A stretch of 64,000 bases of DNA from Shewanella sp. SNU WT4 (lineage in GTDB: Bacteria > Pseudomonadota > Gammaproteobacteria > Enterobacterales > Shewanellaceae). Every line of letters starts with the position of its first letter. Within the stretch, counting starts at the first letter, position 1. The notes under the pieces are model-generated. The model had not been told where the DNA came from and made no database searches. It saw nothing but the letters and a program-made list of their open reading frames with translations. The position numbers and the translations under genes are program-made. The DNA lies in assembly GCF_006494715.1 (NCBI RefSeq), contig NZ_CP041151.1, forward strand, positions 3,968,001 to 4,032,000, in the 5' to 3' direction. Shown in pieces: positions 1-9,019 of the stretch.

Positions 1-78
1 ATAGCCAATTACCTATGAAGGCGGCTAACTTATTTAGTGAGCATCTTCACTAGTTACCGAATTAAGTTAGGTTAGATC

Positions 79-492
79 ATGATCAAAATTTCAAACCGCG
101 TCATCCTCTCGGATAACGAAATCGAATGGCAATTTATACGAGCCAGTGGCGCCGGTGGACAACATATCAATAAGGTATCAACGGCGGCGCAATTGATATT
201 TTCAATTGCCGACTCATCCTTACCGGAAGAATACCAACAAAAGCTATTAGTGCTTAGGGATCATCGCATTACCCAAAGCGGTAAAATCATCATTAAATGC
301 CAGCAGAGCCGCAGCCAAGACACCAATCGGCAAACGGCCCTAGAGCAATTTATTGCCTTAGTGCAAAGCGTGATGATTACCCAAAAGAAGCGTATAGCCA
401 CCAAAGCCAGCCGTAATAGCCAACGCAAACGTATGGATAGCAAGACCCAGCGCGGCCAAGTGAAACAACTGAGACAGAAAAAATTTGATTGA
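79..492 (+). CDS. arfB: Peptidyl-tRNA hydrolase ArfB (YaeJ), ribosome rescue factor
   Basis: A 137-residue protein of the class I release-factor catalytic domain family. The GGQ motif is at residues 26-28 (context GAGGQH), which in this family hydrolyses peptidyl-tRNA on ribosomes stalled without a stop codon. The C-terminal third (from about residue 100) is rich in Lys, Arg and Gln, as expected for the tail that enters the empty mRNA channel. There is no codon-recognition domain, so this is ArfB and not RF1/RF2. The length matches E. coli ArfB (about 140). The ribosome binding site is weak. The next gene, aroQ, starts 55 bases downstream on the same strand. Confidence 0.93.
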   Translation: MIKISNRVILSDNEIEWQFIRASGAGGQHINKVSTAAQLIFSIADSSLPEEYQQKLLVLRDHRITQSGKIIIKCQQSRSQDTNRQTALEQFIALVQSVMITQKKRIATKASRNSQRKRMDSKTQRGQVKQLRQKKFD

Positions 493-547
493 CCCCATAG
501 CCAGTCCATGACAATTTTTGCAAGCAAGCTCATCACAAGGAACTCAA

Positions 548-982
548 ATGTATAAAATTTTGCTACTTAATGGCCCGAATCTTAATTTACTGGGGCGACG
601 TGAGCCTGAAAAATATGGTCATCAGAGCTTAGATAGCATAGTGACGACCTTGATGCAGCAGGCTTGCCAGCTAGGGGTTAGCCTTAGCCATTTTCAGTCC
701 AATGCCGAGCATGAGTTACTGGATGCCATACACACTACCGATGCGGACTTTATTTTGATTAATCCCGCCGCCTTTACTCATACCAGTGTGGCGCTGCGTG
801 ATGCCCTGCTTGGGGTAGCCATTCCTTTTATTGAAATTCATTTAAGCAATGTGCATGCGCGCGAGCCGTTTCGCCATCATTCCTATTTATCGGATGTGGC
901 CGTAGGCGTGATTTGCGGCTTAGGTAGCCAAGGCTATGAACTCGGCCTGCAAGCCGCGGTTAAGCAATTGCAAAGTCGCTAA
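548..982 (+). CDS. aroQ: 3-dehydroquinate dehydratase, type II
   Basis: A 144-residue type II dehydroquinase: 3-dehydroquinate to 3-dehydroshikimate in the shikimate pathway, a cytoplasmic dodecamer. The N-terminus reads [16 protein letters not shown], the family signature, followed by the active-site loop with Tyr23. The [15 protein letters not shown] segment carries the conserved His and Arg residues that bind substrate. The start at 548 is chosen over an upstream in-frame ATG at 518 because the family begins at this Met and a ribosome binding site (AAGGAA) lies just before it. In many gammaproteobacteria aroQ precedes accBC; here it does not. Confidence 0.96.
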   Translation: MYKILLLNGPNLNLLGRREPEKYGHQSLDSIVTTLMQQACQLGVSLSHFQSNAEHELLDAIHTTDADFILINPAAFTHTSVALRDALLGVAIPFIEIHLSNVHAREPFRHHSYLSDVAVGVICGLGSQGYELGLQAAVKQLQSR

Positions 983-1061
983 CACTAATACAGGCGCTAA
1001 ATAATGACGCTAACACTCAAGCCAATGCTAGCTGCCATGCCGCGCCCTGTCAGGATTGAGG

Positions 1062-1067
1062 TATAAT
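1062..1067 (+). promoter_or_regulatory. Candidate -10 box before the DUF2986 gene
   Basis: A perfect TATAAT lies 36 bases before the start codon at 1103, in the 120-base gap after aroQ. No good -35 box is visible at 16-18 bases upstream, so the call is tentative. Confidence 0.35.
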
Positions 1068-1102
1068 CACCGCCATAGGCACTCATTCAATCGCTAACTC
1101 CC

Positions 1103-1297
1103 ATGAATCGTAAAAAGAAAATCAACCAAACCTTAATCGCTAAAGACAAGCGTAAAAAGGCCAAGCTTAATGGCCGCCCTAAGTCTGACTATGTGAGTAA
1201 AGCCGAACGTGAGCGTTTAGCCCTAATAGCTGAAACGGCGGATAACTCAGACACGCCATCTGAGATTGCGCCAGAGACAAAAACCGAATCGGTTTAA
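1103..1297 (+). CDS. Small basic DUF2986-type protein
   Basis: A 64-residue protein starting MNRKKKINQTL. The first 40 residues are strongly basic (many Lys and Arg) and the tail is acidic and Thr/Ser/Glu-rich. It resembles the short DUF2986 proteins that are common in Shewanella and Vibrio; their function is not known. It has no signal peptide or membrane segment. A possible -10 box lies upstream and a strong terminator follows, so it is probably a single-gene transcript. A nucleic-acid-binding role would be a guess from charge alone. Confidence 0.75.
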   Translation: MNRKKKINQTLIAKDKRKKAKLNGRPKSDYVSKAERERLALIAETADNSDTPSEIAPETKTESV

Positions 1298-1330
1298 TCT
1301 ATGGCGGGATGTTTGCTCGAACTTATATAA

Positions 1331-1370
1331 AAAAAGCGCCCTAAGCTCATGGCTTAGGGCGCTTTTTTTG
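1331..1370. terminator. Bidirectional intrinsic terminator
   Basis: A perfect 11-bp stem, 1336-1346 against 1352-1362 (GCGCCCTAAGC arm), with loop TCATG. It has an A-run before it and a T-run after it, so it works on both strands. It ends the DUF2986 gene on plus and the ubiD-fre transcript on minus. Confidence 0.93.
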
Positions 1371-1415
1371 AGTGCTAACTCATAGAGCTATGGCATTCTT
1401 TATCTTTAGGCCGGC

Positions 1416-2114
1416 TTATTTAATAAACGCAAACGCATCGCCAAACAAGTGCGCTTCTTCAACGCCCATTTGTCTAAACTGCTCACGAGCCGCGCCCACC
1501 ATAGCAAAACGGCCAGCGATATAAATATCGTATCCCATTAAGCTAATAAAATCTGACTTGATTTGCTCCAGCAAATTGCCTTGCTTGCCATCCCAATCTT
1601 CGCGGGCATCTTCAATCACAGGCACAAAGTGCAGCCAAGCATGATCTTGATGCCACTGTCTGGCGATAGATTCAAAATACATGGCATCTTGAGTGCGGCA
1701 ACCCCAATAGAGCTGAGTTTCTACGGTCTGGCCAAGAGCAATCATGTGCTCCACTAAGCTCTTGATATAAGAGAAACCTGTGCCGCCAGCAATCAATAAT
1801 CTTGGGCGCTGGCTATGCTCACGTAAAAAGGCGTCACCACCTGGCATTTCAATGTCTATATGGCTGCTAGTCTTTAAACGCTCAACCACTTGCATTGGGT
1901 AAGCTTCTGATTCAGCAGCGCCAATATGCAATTCAATATGATCTTGCCCAGGCGCACTGCCAATAGAGAAGGCACGCTTGTCATTCTCATCCATTTTCAC
2001 CAGCAAGTACTGCCCCGCTTTAAAATCACAGGCAACATCTGGCTTCAGTTTCACTTGATAAACTGAGTCATTAAAAGGCGTAACAGCCAATACTTGGCAG
2101 CGAATCGTTTGCAT
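1416..2114 (-). CDS. fre: NAD(P)H-flavin reductase Fre
   Basis: A 232-residue ferredoxin-reductase-fold protein that reduces free FMN, FAD or riboflavin with NAD(P)H. The flavin-contact motif RAFS is at 47-50 and the nicotinamide-binding GGTGFSYIKS is at about 110-119, with DIYIAGRFAMVGAARE near the C-terminus. The length equals E. coli Fre (233). It follows ubiD by 75 bases on the same strand. The pairing makes sense because UbiD needs prenylated FMN made from reduced FMN, and ubiD-fre order is common in gammaproteobacteria. Confidence 0.93.
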   Translation of the reverse strand: MQTIRCQVLAVTPFNDSVYQVKLKPDVACDFKAGQYLLVKMDENDKRAFSIGSAPGQDHIELHIGAAESEAYPMQVVERLKTSSHIDIEMPGGDAFLREHSQRPRLLIAGGTGFSYIKSLVEHMIALGQTVETQLYWGCRTQDAMYFESIARQWHQDHAWLHFVPVIEDAREDWDGKQGNLLEQIKSDFISLMGYDIYIAGRFAMVGAAREQFRQMGVEEAHLFGDAFAFIK

Positions 2115-2189
2115 GAGCTTTCCTTGTTACCTTTCTGCGAAGGTTTGTGTCATTGATTAATGAGAGGTATTTGCACCCTAATAGGGTGA

Positions 2190-3671
2190 TTATAAAGTAG
2201 GCTGAGGATCTATGCCCAGCTCATCCCAAATGTCATCGACTTTTTGCTTTACAGCGTCATCCATGACAATAGGCGTGCCCCATTCGCGATCGGTTTCACC
2301 CGCCCATTTATTAGTAGCATCTAAGCCCATTTTCGAGCCAAGGCCCGCAACCGGTGATGCAAAATCCAAATAATCAATCGGCGTGTTATCTATCATCACA
2401 GTATCGCGAATAGGATCCATACGGGTAGTAATGGCCCAAATGACATCTTGCCAATTACGGCAATCGACATCGTCATCCACTATGACAATAAACTTGGTAT
2501 ACATAAACTGACGTAAGAAAGACCAAGCCCCCATCATGATGCGCTTGGCATGCCCAGGATACTGCTTACGAATGGAGATAACCGCCATGCGATAAGAGCA
2601 GCCTTCTGGCGGCAAATAAAAATCTACGATTTCAGGATATTGCTTACGTAAAATCGGCACAAATACTTCATTTAATGCCACGCCTAGCATAGCTGGCTCA
2701 TCTGGTGGACGGCCGGTATAAGTGCTGTGATAAATAGGATCGCGTCTGTGAGTCACATGGGTAATAGTAAACACAGGGAATTTATCGGTTTCGTTGTAAT
2801 AGCCAGTGTGATCGCCATAAGGGCCTTCAACCGCTAATTCATCTGGGTCGATATAACCTTCGAGAATGATTTCACTGGTAGCTGGCACTTCTAAGTCGCA
2901 GCTTAATGCCTTAACCACTTCGGTACGCTCACCACGCAGTAAGCCTGCAAAGGCATATTCGCTCATGGTATCTGGCACAGGAGTGACTGCGCCAAGAATA
3001 GTCACAGGATCGCTGCCTAAGGCAACTACCACAGGGTATTTTTCACCGGGGAATTGCTGCTTAAAATCGGCAAAATCTAAGGCGCCGCCGCGATGGGATA
3101 ACCAGCGCATAATCAGCTTATTTTTACCCAGTAACTGCTGGCGATAAATTCCTAAATTCTGGCGTTTTTGTCTTGGCCCTTTAGTGATGGTCAGTCCCCA
3201 AGTCACTAAGGGGGCTGCATCTCCCGGCCAGCAATGCTGAATAGGTAACTGAGTTAAATCAACGTCATCGCCAGTAATTACGACTTGCTGACAAGGCGCG
3301 TTACGCACAGTTTTTGGCGGCATGTTTAAGGCTTGCTTAAACATAGGGATTTTAGCTATGGCATCTTTAAAGCCGCGTGGCGGCTCAGGTTCTTTTAAAA
3401 ATGCCAGCAATTCACCCACTTCACGCAGGGCAATTGGGTCATCTTTACCTAAGGCCATAGCCACGCGCTTAGGCGTGCCAAATAAGTTGGCCAGCACTGG
3501 CATCTTGCTGTTTTTCGGATGCTCAAACAAAATGGCTGGGCCACCTGCGCGCAATACTCGATCGCAGATCTCGGTCATTTCCAAATGAGGATCAACCGGA
3601 TAACTAATACGTTTAAGTTCGCCATTGGCTTCTAAATGGTCAATGAAACTACGTAAGTCCTTAAAACTCAT
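2190..3671 (-). CDS. ubiD: 4-hydroxy-3-polyprenylbenzoate decarboxylase UbiD
   Basis: A 493-residue member of the UbiD family (E. coli 497). It removes the carboxyl group of polyprenyl-4-hydroxybenzoate in ubiquinone synthesis and uses prenylated FMN supplied by UbiX. The sequence starts [22 protein letters not shown] and includes the conserved [14 protein letters not shown] segment and the C-terminal [15 protein letters not shown] segment. It is co-directional with fre. It is full length with no frame breaks. Confidence 0.96.
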   Translation of the reverse strand: MSFKDLRSFIDHLEANGELKRISYPVDPHLEMTEICDRVLRAGGPAILFEHPKNSKMPVLANLFGTPKRVAMALGKDDPIALREVGELLAFLKEPEPPRGFKDAIAKIPMFKQALNMPPKTVRNAPCQQVVITGDDVDLTQLPIQHCWPGDAAPLVTWGLTITKGPRQKRQNLGIYRQQLLGKNKLIMRWLSHRGGALDFADFKQQFPGEKYPVVVALGSDPVTILGAVTPVPDTMSEYAFAGLLRGERTEVVKALSCDLEVPATSEIILEGYIDPDELAVEGPYGDHTGYYNETDKFPVFTITHVTHRRDPIYHSTYTGRPPDEPAMLGVALNEVFVPILRKQYPEIVDFYLPPEGCSYRMAVISIRKQYPGHAKRIMMGAWSFLRQFMYTKFIVIVDDDVDCRNWQDVIWAITTRMDPIRDTVMIDNTPIDYLDFASPVAGLGSKMGLDATNKWAGETDREWGTPIVMDDAVKQKVDDIWDELGIDPQPTL

Positions 3672-3814
3672 GTGGATATAACCCTGCTATCGTTCGCCTT
3701 GATAGCGCGACTATAGCATTAATGTTGGGCATAATTAATAGTTAAGCGTTAAACAACAAGCTGCTATGCTTGCTAAAAGTCGCTACTTATTAACAGCTCA
3801 GTGGGAGACTCATC

Positions 3815-4702
3815 ATGGCTACTTGGTTCGCTTTAATCCCCTGCTATCCCCTAAATAAGGCTAAGCCCCCTGTTAGCATGAGCCCGCTATTGGCCTTGAC
3901 TGGCATTAAGATAAGTAGCGCGATAGGAAGCGCGATTGCCGTCGCAAGTGTTGCGACCTTAGTGAGCTTAAGTGTTATGAGCCCAGCGCTGGCCGAAACC
4001 TCATCCTTAAGCCAGCAGCCAAGTCATACTGTGCAGCAAGGCGCTTATGCTGCACAGCAAGGCGCTGGCATCGAGCAGCAAGGCCCGCATTACCGGCCCC
4101 AAAGCTATGATGACAACAACAATTACAGTAACAACTACAATCGGCAGCGCTACCATAATCGCTATGATAATCGCTGGCGTGAGCCCGTAAGGCATAACCC
4201 CTATTGGCGCAGTGGATTTAACTCGTTCAACCATGACCCTTATTACAATCACTCTTTTAGTCGCTTTGGTAGTTCGTGGATTATTGGCAGTGGCTTAGGT
4301 CTGTGGAATAACAATAACCACTGGGATAATAACGGCTGGGGCAATGGCAACTGGAATAATAACGCTTGGCATAATGGTAATTGGAACGCCTATGACAAGT
4401 ATGATAGCTACCCTTATCGCGCCTCCAATGCTTGGGGAAATAGCTATCGCAATCCCTATGATAATTATCAGCGCCCGCGCCCAGAAGTGAGAGTCATTAC
4501 AGTGGCAGCGCCCACTGTAATGACAGAGCCTGCCCGCGAATTTACCCCGCAAACCAGTGGCCTAGAGCGCTTAGGCACTGATGCCCAAGTCGTGGTGGTT
4601 GATGGCCGTTATCGCTACCGCTGGCAAGATAACGTCTGGTGCCTTGATTGGAAAACTGAGCGCTATTTCCCTGCCACCAGTCAGCAATGCCAAAAACCTT
4701 AA
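3815..4702 (+). CDS. Unrecognised exported Asn/Trp/Tyr/Arg-rich protein
   Basis: A 295-residue protein I do not recognise. The hydrophobic stretch at about residues 29-59 ending SPALA looks like a signal peptide with a long N-terminal region. The start at 3815 has GGGAG seven bases upstream; a Met at residue 22 is the alternative and would give a more usual signal. After the signal come Gln-rich repeats (SQQPSHTVQQGAYAAQQGAG), then a long low-complexity segment (about 95-225) rich in Asn, Trp, Gly, Tyr and Arg with WNNN and WDNNGWGNGNWNN runs. A more ordinary C-terminal domain of about 60 residues contains two Cys (VWCLDW and QQCQKP) that could form a disulphide. It stands alone between ubiD and the thiamin operon. 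Confidence 0.7.
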   Translation: MATWFALIPCYPLNKAKPPVSMSPLLALTGIKISSAIGSAIAVASVATLVSLSVMSPALAETSSLSQQPSHTVQQGAYAAQQGAGIEQQGPHYRPQSYDDNNNYSNNYNRQRYHNRYDNRWREPVRHNPYWRSGFNSFNHDPYYNHSFSRFGSSWIIGSGLGLWNNNNHWDNNGWGNGNWNNNAWHNGNWNAYDKYDSYPYRASNAWGNSYRNPYDNYQRPRPEVRVITVAAPTVMTEPAREFTPQTSGLERLGTDAQVVVVDGRYRYRWQDNVWCLDWKTERYFPATSQQCQKP

Positions 4703-4717
4703 CCGATATGAATAAGC

Positions 4718-4775
4718 GCATTGGCCTTAGCTTACCTTACTTTAGAAAGTAAAAGTGCAAGCCTAAGGCCAATGC
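4718..4775. terminator. Large stem-loop between converging genes
   Basis: A 13-bp perfect stem (4718-4730 with 4763-4775, GCATTGGCCTTAG arm) encloses a smaller hairpin (TTACTTT with AAAGTAA). It sits between the ends of the secreted-protein gene and thiE. There is no clean T-run on either side, so termination is likely but not certain. Confidence 0.55.
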
Positions 4776-4801
4776 CGAACTAACGCTTATCTAACGCTTA
4801 T

Positions 4802-5434
4802 CTAACCCTTAGCCCCCATCAAATCCACTAGCTTAGCGGCGGCTTGTTGTGGGTTGCTGGCATGACAAATGGCTGAGACTAACGCTATGCCATCTACCCC
4901 TGTCGCGGCTATTTCTTGGATATTAGCTTCATTAATGCCGCCAATGGCCACCAGCGGCAACTGACTGGTATTGACCGCCTGAGTAAGACCAGCAATGCCC
5001 CATTGGTTAATGATGTTGGTCTTAGTGGGGGTTGCAAATATCGCGCTAATGCCAAGGTAATCCACAGGGAGTGTCTGCGCCTCCCTAAGCTGAGTGTCAT
5101 TTTCAACCGACAAGCCCAATATCATCTTGGGGCCGATTAAGGCGCGCGCCAGCGTGGCTGGCATATCCGATTGACCTAAATGCACGCCATCGGCTTTTAC
5201 GGCTAAAGCAACGTCCACGCGATCGTTAATGATAAGCGGCACGCCGCTGCCCTTAAGCACTTGCTTAATGGCGGCGGCGCGCTCAATAAAGGCGCGCACA
5301 TCGCCGTGTTTTTCACGCACTTGCACCATAGTCACGCCGCCCTTGATGGCTGCGCTAACTAGCTCACATAAGGTGGTAATGTCTTGCTGTTCGTCTGTCA
5401 CTAAATACAAACGGTAAGGGTTGTTCGTCATCAT
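4802..5434 (-). CDS. thiE: Thiamin-phosphate synthase ThiE
   Basis: A 210-residue TIM-barrel enzyme that joins HMP-PP and thiazole phosphate to give thiamin phosphate. The order of motifs is typical: VTDEQ near the start, MVQVREK, LIINDRVDVALAVKADGVHLGQ (substrate and pyrophosphate binding), and IGGINEANI in the phosphate loop. It is the last gene of the riboswitch-led salvage operon, 56 bases after thiM. Only salvage enzymes lie in this operon; no thiC or thiazole synthase gene is in the window. Confidence 0.94.
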   Translation of the reverse strand: MMTNNPYRLYLVTDEQQDITTLCELVSAAIKGGVTMVQVREKHGDVRAFIERAAAIKQVLKGSGVPLIINDRVDVALAVKADGVHLGQSDMPATLARALIGPKMILGLSVENDTQLREAQTLPVDYLGISAIFATPTKTNIINQWGIAGLTQAVNTSQLPLVAIGGINEANIQEIAATGVDGIALVSAICHASNPQQAAAKLVDLMGAKG

Positions 5435-5490
5435 AAGTACCTAAAATGAGTGGCTAAAATAAGTGCCCCGAAAAGTGGCTGATTTACCCG

Positions 5491-6291
5491 CTAATCGATA
5501 CGCGTGAGTTGTAAGTGCTGCGCCAGCGTTTGCGCATCTAACTGATAAAGCAGGTCTAATAGATTCATCTGCAAGCTGCCAGGGCCTGCCGCCATAGTTG
5601 CGGCTATCTCTCCTGCCACCCCTAAAATGGCGGTAGCAGCCACGCCGGAGCATTCACCTATGGCAGCAAAGGCGCCAGTTAGGGCGCTATGAGTGCACCC
5701 CATGCCGGTAACTTTCGGCATCATGGCGTGGCCATTTTTAAGCTGATAAGTCGCATTGGCGGTTACCACATAATCTGTGGCGCCAGATATCACTACGCTG
5801 CATTGATAATGCTCACTAATATAGCGCGCCGCGCCTAAGGCGGAATCACTGCTATCTAGGGCATCAACCCCTTTGCTGCGGGCGTTATCGCCAGCCAGCG
5901 CAATAATTTCAGAGGCATTAGCGCGCACAATTAAGCGCTTGGCGGCGGAGGCAATTAGCCGCGCCGTGTCGGTGCGCAGTACACTTGCGCCGCAGCCCAC
6001 AGGGTCAAGCACCACTACCTTGTTATATTGATTGGCTTGCTCAACTGCGAACTGCATTCTTGGGATCCACTGGCTATCTAAGGTGCCGATATTAATCACT
6101 AAGGCGCCAGCGATATTCATCATCTCAGCCATTTCGTGGCGGCTGTGGGCCATAATCGGCGAAGCGCCAATGGCCAATAAGGCATTGGCGCTATTGTTCA
6201 TCACCACGTAATTGGTGATGTTCACTACCAGAGGTTTTTGCGCTCGCAAGGCGGCCAAGGCTTCAATAATCGTTTGAGTGTTCATTATCAT
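5491..6291 (-). CDS. thiM: Hydroxyethylthiazole kinase ThiM
   Basis: A 266-residue kinase of the ribokinase-like superfamily that phosphorylates salvaged 4-methyl-5-hydroxyethylthiazole. Visible motifs are the N-terminal [30 protein letters not shown] (split in family alignments into the thiazole site), VLDPVGCGA, and the catalytic region [18 protein letters not shown]. The gene lies 38 bases downstream of tenA and 56 upstream of thiE. It supplies the thiazole half for ThiE without de novo synthesis. Confidence 0.94.
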   Translation of the reverse strand: MIMNTQTIIEALAALRAQKPLVVNITNYVVMNNSANALLAIGASPIMAHSRHEMAEMMNIAGALVINIGTLDSQWIPRMQFAVEQANQYNKVVVLDPVGCGASVLRTDTARLIASAAKRLIVRANASEIIALAGDNARSKGVDALDSSDSALGAARYISEHYQCSVVISGATDYVVTANATYQLKNGHAMMPKVTGMGCTHSALTGAFAAIGECSGVAATAILGVAGEIAATMAAGPGSLQMNLLDLLYQLDAQTLAQHLQLTRID

Positions 6292-6329
6292 TATGCTTAT
6301 TCCTTTTTGCTTTAATCATGATGAATAGG

Positions 6330-6992
6330 CTAAGCGTTATCTAAGCCTTGCTGCCAAAATGCCACTTCCATCCGGGTCGCGGTTTTAAATATCTGACATA
6401 AGCGCTGACCGCGCTGACTCGTTAGTTCAATATCCGCCAGCAAGTGATTTAGCTGAGCCATGCTTCTTTCGACCCCAGCTTGAAACTCTTCGCCGCCATA
6501 CATCTTTATCCAATTGGCATAAGGATTAGCGTCAAATTTAGTGGTATCACAGGCGAGTAACTGCGCGCCAATCACGCCATAGCCCAGAGCACACGGCGCC
6601 AATGCCGCGTATAAATCAATGATATCCCCAGACATTCCTGTATCTAACACAAAGCGGGTATAAGCGACTGTGCCAAAGGCTTCAGGCTCAGCTTCCATCT
6701 GCGCTTCTGTTATGCCCCACTTAGCGCAATACGCCACATGATGGGCAATTTCAGCGCTTAACAAGGCTTGCACGCTCGGTAAGGCAAGGCGCATTTCATC
6801 TAAAGTGCGCGCCTTATAAATGGCTAACGCATAGGCGCGGGTGTATTGCTTTAAAAACAAAAAATCTTGTTTGAGGTAATGCAAAAATGAACCATGGGCC
6901 AACTCGCCCTGCGCCAATTGCTGCACAAAACTGTGCTCTGTGTATTCGCGCCAATCACTTAAACAGGCCGCAACTAAATCTTGATACTTCAT
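6330..6992 (-). CDS. tenA: Aminopyrimidine aminohydrolase / thiaminase II TenA
   Basis: A 220-residue all-helical TenA protein. It hydrolyses aminomethyl-pyrimidine derived from degraded thiamin to HMP. The nucleophile Cys is visible at residue 134 (LAPCALGYG), the position that marks the Cys-type TenA_C group, and YGGEEFQ lies further on. It directly follows thiY, the gene for the substrate-binding protein of a pyrimidine transporter, which supports a role in salvage of base-degraded thiamin from the medium. Confidence 0.93.
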   Translation of the reverse strand: MKYQDLVAACLSDWREYTEHSFVQQLAQGELAHGSFLHYLKQDFLFLKQYTRAYALAIYKARTLDEMRLALPSVQALLSAEIAHHVAYCAKWGITEAQMEAEPEAFGTVAYTRFVLDTGMSGDIIDLYAALAPCALGYGVIGAQLLACDTTKFDANPYANWIKMYGGEEFQAGVERSMAQLNHLLADIELTSQRGQRLCQIFKTATRMEVAFWQQGLDNA

Positions 6993-7028
6993 ACTGACTC
7001 TCTACAAATTAATAAACATGGGCTGTCA

Positions 7029-7976
7029 TTACAGCGCAGGTACAAAATCTTGCGCTTGAGGACGGCTGGCAATAATCTGGTGCTGATACATGAACTTGGC
7101 AAAATTATCGTAACGGGCTAAATCAATGGCCGCGGGGCGCAGCGCAAAGCGGGTTAATGTGTCATTCCAAGCGCGTTTATTTAACTCATTGTTAAGCGTA
7201 TCTGGCGCGTAAGACACAAAGGTTTGCCACGACTCTTCGGGGTGATTCACAATAAATTGCGTTGCCTTTTCAAGGGCGCGGGTAAATTTTTTGATGGCTT
7301 TGGCATCATAGGTGTTAGCGTTGGCCACAAACACTAGCTCATCATATGGCGGCACGCCGTGCTCTTCAGGGAAGAAGGATTTAACTTTATAGCCTTCTAA
7401 GGCCAATTGATTGGTTTCAAAATTGCGTAAGCCGCCCCAAATGGCATCGACCTTGCCCGAGGCCAGTGCCGATGATAATGCCCAGCCGACATTGATAATT
7501 TTCACTTGGTTATAGTCAACGCCCGCACGGCTTAACATAGTGCCGATTGTCGCCTCTTCATTGCCCGCAATGGCAATGCCGATAGTTTTACCTTTTAAAT
7601 CTGCCAGTGAATTTATCTTGCCGTTATCTAGCACCATTAAGGCATTTAATGGCGTGGCGATAAGGGTTGCGGCGCGAATTAACGGCAAGCCCGCTGCAAC
7701 ATCTATGGTTAAATTGGGCTGGTAAGAAATGGCTAAGTCGATGTTATTGGCCGCCACTAATTTAGCGGGCATGCTGGGGTCTGCGGGTTCTTGAATCTTG
7801 ACGCTTAAGCCTTCATCGTTGAAATAGCCTTTTTGCTGGGCGATAACCACTGGGCCATGATTGGGATTCACAAACCAATCCAGTATTAAGGTTAAGGAAT
7901 TATCAGCAGCATTGGCCGCGGCGCCATAGCCTGCCATTAGCGCCACGAGAGCGAATTTTACTAGGGTGTTTTTCAT
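7029..7976 (-). CDS. thiY: Periplasmic pyrimidine-binding protein of a ThiXYZ transporter
   Basis: A 315-residue NMT1/THI5-like solute-binding protein. From the start at 7976 it has a clean signal peptide, MKNTLVKFALVALMAGYGAAANA, followed by LTLILDWFVNPNHGPVVIAQQKGYF, the family signature. In this family the ligand is formylaminopyrimidine or a related HMP precursor. The start is chosen because of the signal peptide and a GAG ribosome binding site just upstream; the open frame extends 22 codons further through a duplicated 27-bp unit that would bury the signal. It is encoded with ThiX and ThiZ and just before tenA. Confidence 0.9.
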   Translation of the reverse strand: MKNTLVKFALVALMAGYGAAANAADNSLTLILDWFVNPNHGPVVIAQQKGYFNDEGLSVKIQEPADPSMPAKLVAANNIDLAISYQPNLTIDVAAGLPLIRAATLIATPLNALMVLDNGKINSLADLKGKTIGIAIAGNEEATIGTMLSRAGVDYNQVKIINVGWALSSALASGKVDAIWGGLRNFETNQLALEGYKVKSFFPEEHGVPPYDELVFVANANTYDAKAIKKFTRALEKATQFIVNHPEESWQTFVSYAPDTLNNELNKRAWNDTLTRFALRPAAIDLARYDNFAKFMYQHQIIASRPQAQDFVPAL

Positions 7977-7992
7977 TGCGTTTTTCTCATTA

Positions 7993-8046
7993 ATATCTTG
8001 CTCATTAGCTGACACATTCATATCTTGCTCATTAGCTGGCACATTC
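7993..8046. repeat. 27-bp tandem direct repeat before thiY
   Basis: Two copies, 7993-8019 and 8020-8046, differ at a single base. They lie in the 152-base gap between thiX and thiY. The unit is nine codons long, so it keeps the frame open and creates a false N-terminal extension of ThiY. Confidence 0.85.
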
Positions 8047-8128
8047 GCGTGAGTTTATTGCTGCCAATGCGCTTGGCTAAAGTTGCTTATAACGTGGCTT
8101 AAAAAGTTGCTTATACAGTCATTTATCA

Positions 8129-9019
8129 TCATTTATCTTGTTGCCAGGGGATGAGTTTTTGAATCAAAACATCGGCAGCAAAATACAAGCTCACCGACAG
8201 CGCCGCGAGAATAAATAAGGCCGCGAACATCTCATCTATCATCATGCGAGCATTGGCTTGCAGCATTAAATAACCTAGCCCTTCACTGGAACCGACCCAC
8301 TCACCAACCACGGCACCTATGGGCGCAACCACCACGGCCACTCGTATTCCCGATGCCAATGCTGGCAAGGCGGCCGGTAAGCGCACATGCCTTAATATTT
8401 GCCACTTTGTGGCGCCCATGGTTTTAGCTAAATCAAGATACCCAGTGGGGGTATTGCGCAGGCCGTCGTAACAACACGTCGTCACCGGGAAAAAGATGAT
8501 TAAGGCCGCCATCACTACTTTGGAGGCTATGCCATAGCCTAACCACAGCATTAAAATTGGCGCTATGGCAAACACAGGTATGGCTTGGCTTGCAATCAAG
8601 ATTGGCAGTAACCAGCGCCGCAGTGGCTCAAACAGCAGCATTTGCAGGGCAAATAACAAACCCATAGATAAGCCTAAGACTAAGCCCAGTAAAATCTCTT
8701 GCGCCGTCACCCAAGAATGGCTGAGCAGCACTTCATGCCGATGAATTAACTTAGTAAATACCGCCAGCGGGCTTGGCAAAATAAAGCTCGGCAAGGCAAA
8801 GGCTATTACCAAGCATTGCCATAAGGCGATGATCACGGCGGCGCTGATAGTGACTCTAACTAGCGACTTTAATCCTTGGGGCATGCGTGCGGTTATGGAG
8901 GTTGGCACCCCATTAGCTTTGGCATTTAACTTAACTTTTGTATTTGGCTTGAGACTGGCACCTGCATGAGTGCTAGCTGCAGCCACAGCGTCGGGAGCCG
9001 TCAGCGGTGAGTTAGACAT
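8129..9019 (-). CDS. thiX: ABC transporter permease of the ThiXYZ pyrimidine importer
   Basis: A 296-residue inner-membrane permease of the SsuC/TauC type (binding-protein-dependent transport domain). About six membrane segments follow a roughly 50-residue hydrophilic, Ala/Lys/Asn-rich N-terminus that is longer than usual. The cytoplasmic coupling loop is visible as LAKTMGATKWQILRHVRLPAALPALASGIR. The start codon overlaps the end of thiZ by 8 bases, showing translational coupling. The long N-terminus means that a later start (for instance Met45) is possible. Confidence 0.88.
   Translation of the reverse strand: MSNSPLTAPDAVAAASTHAGASLKPNTKVKLNAKANGVPTSITARMPQGLKSLVRVTISAAVIIALWQCLVIAFALPSFILPSPLAVFTKLIHRHEVLLSHSWVTAQEILLGLVLGLSMGLLFALQMLLFEPLRRWLLPILIASQAIPVFAIAPILMLWLGYGIASKVVMAALIIFFPVTTCCYDGLRNTPTGYLDLAKTMGATKWQILRHVRLPAALPALASGIRVAVVVAPIGAVVGEWVGSSEGLGYLMLQANARMMIDEMFAALFILAALSVSLYFAADVLIQKLIPWQQDK

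Noticed and set aside
7977..8042. ThiY start at 8042
   Set aside because: It would place 22 repeat-derived residues before a clear signal peptide and has no ribosome binding site.
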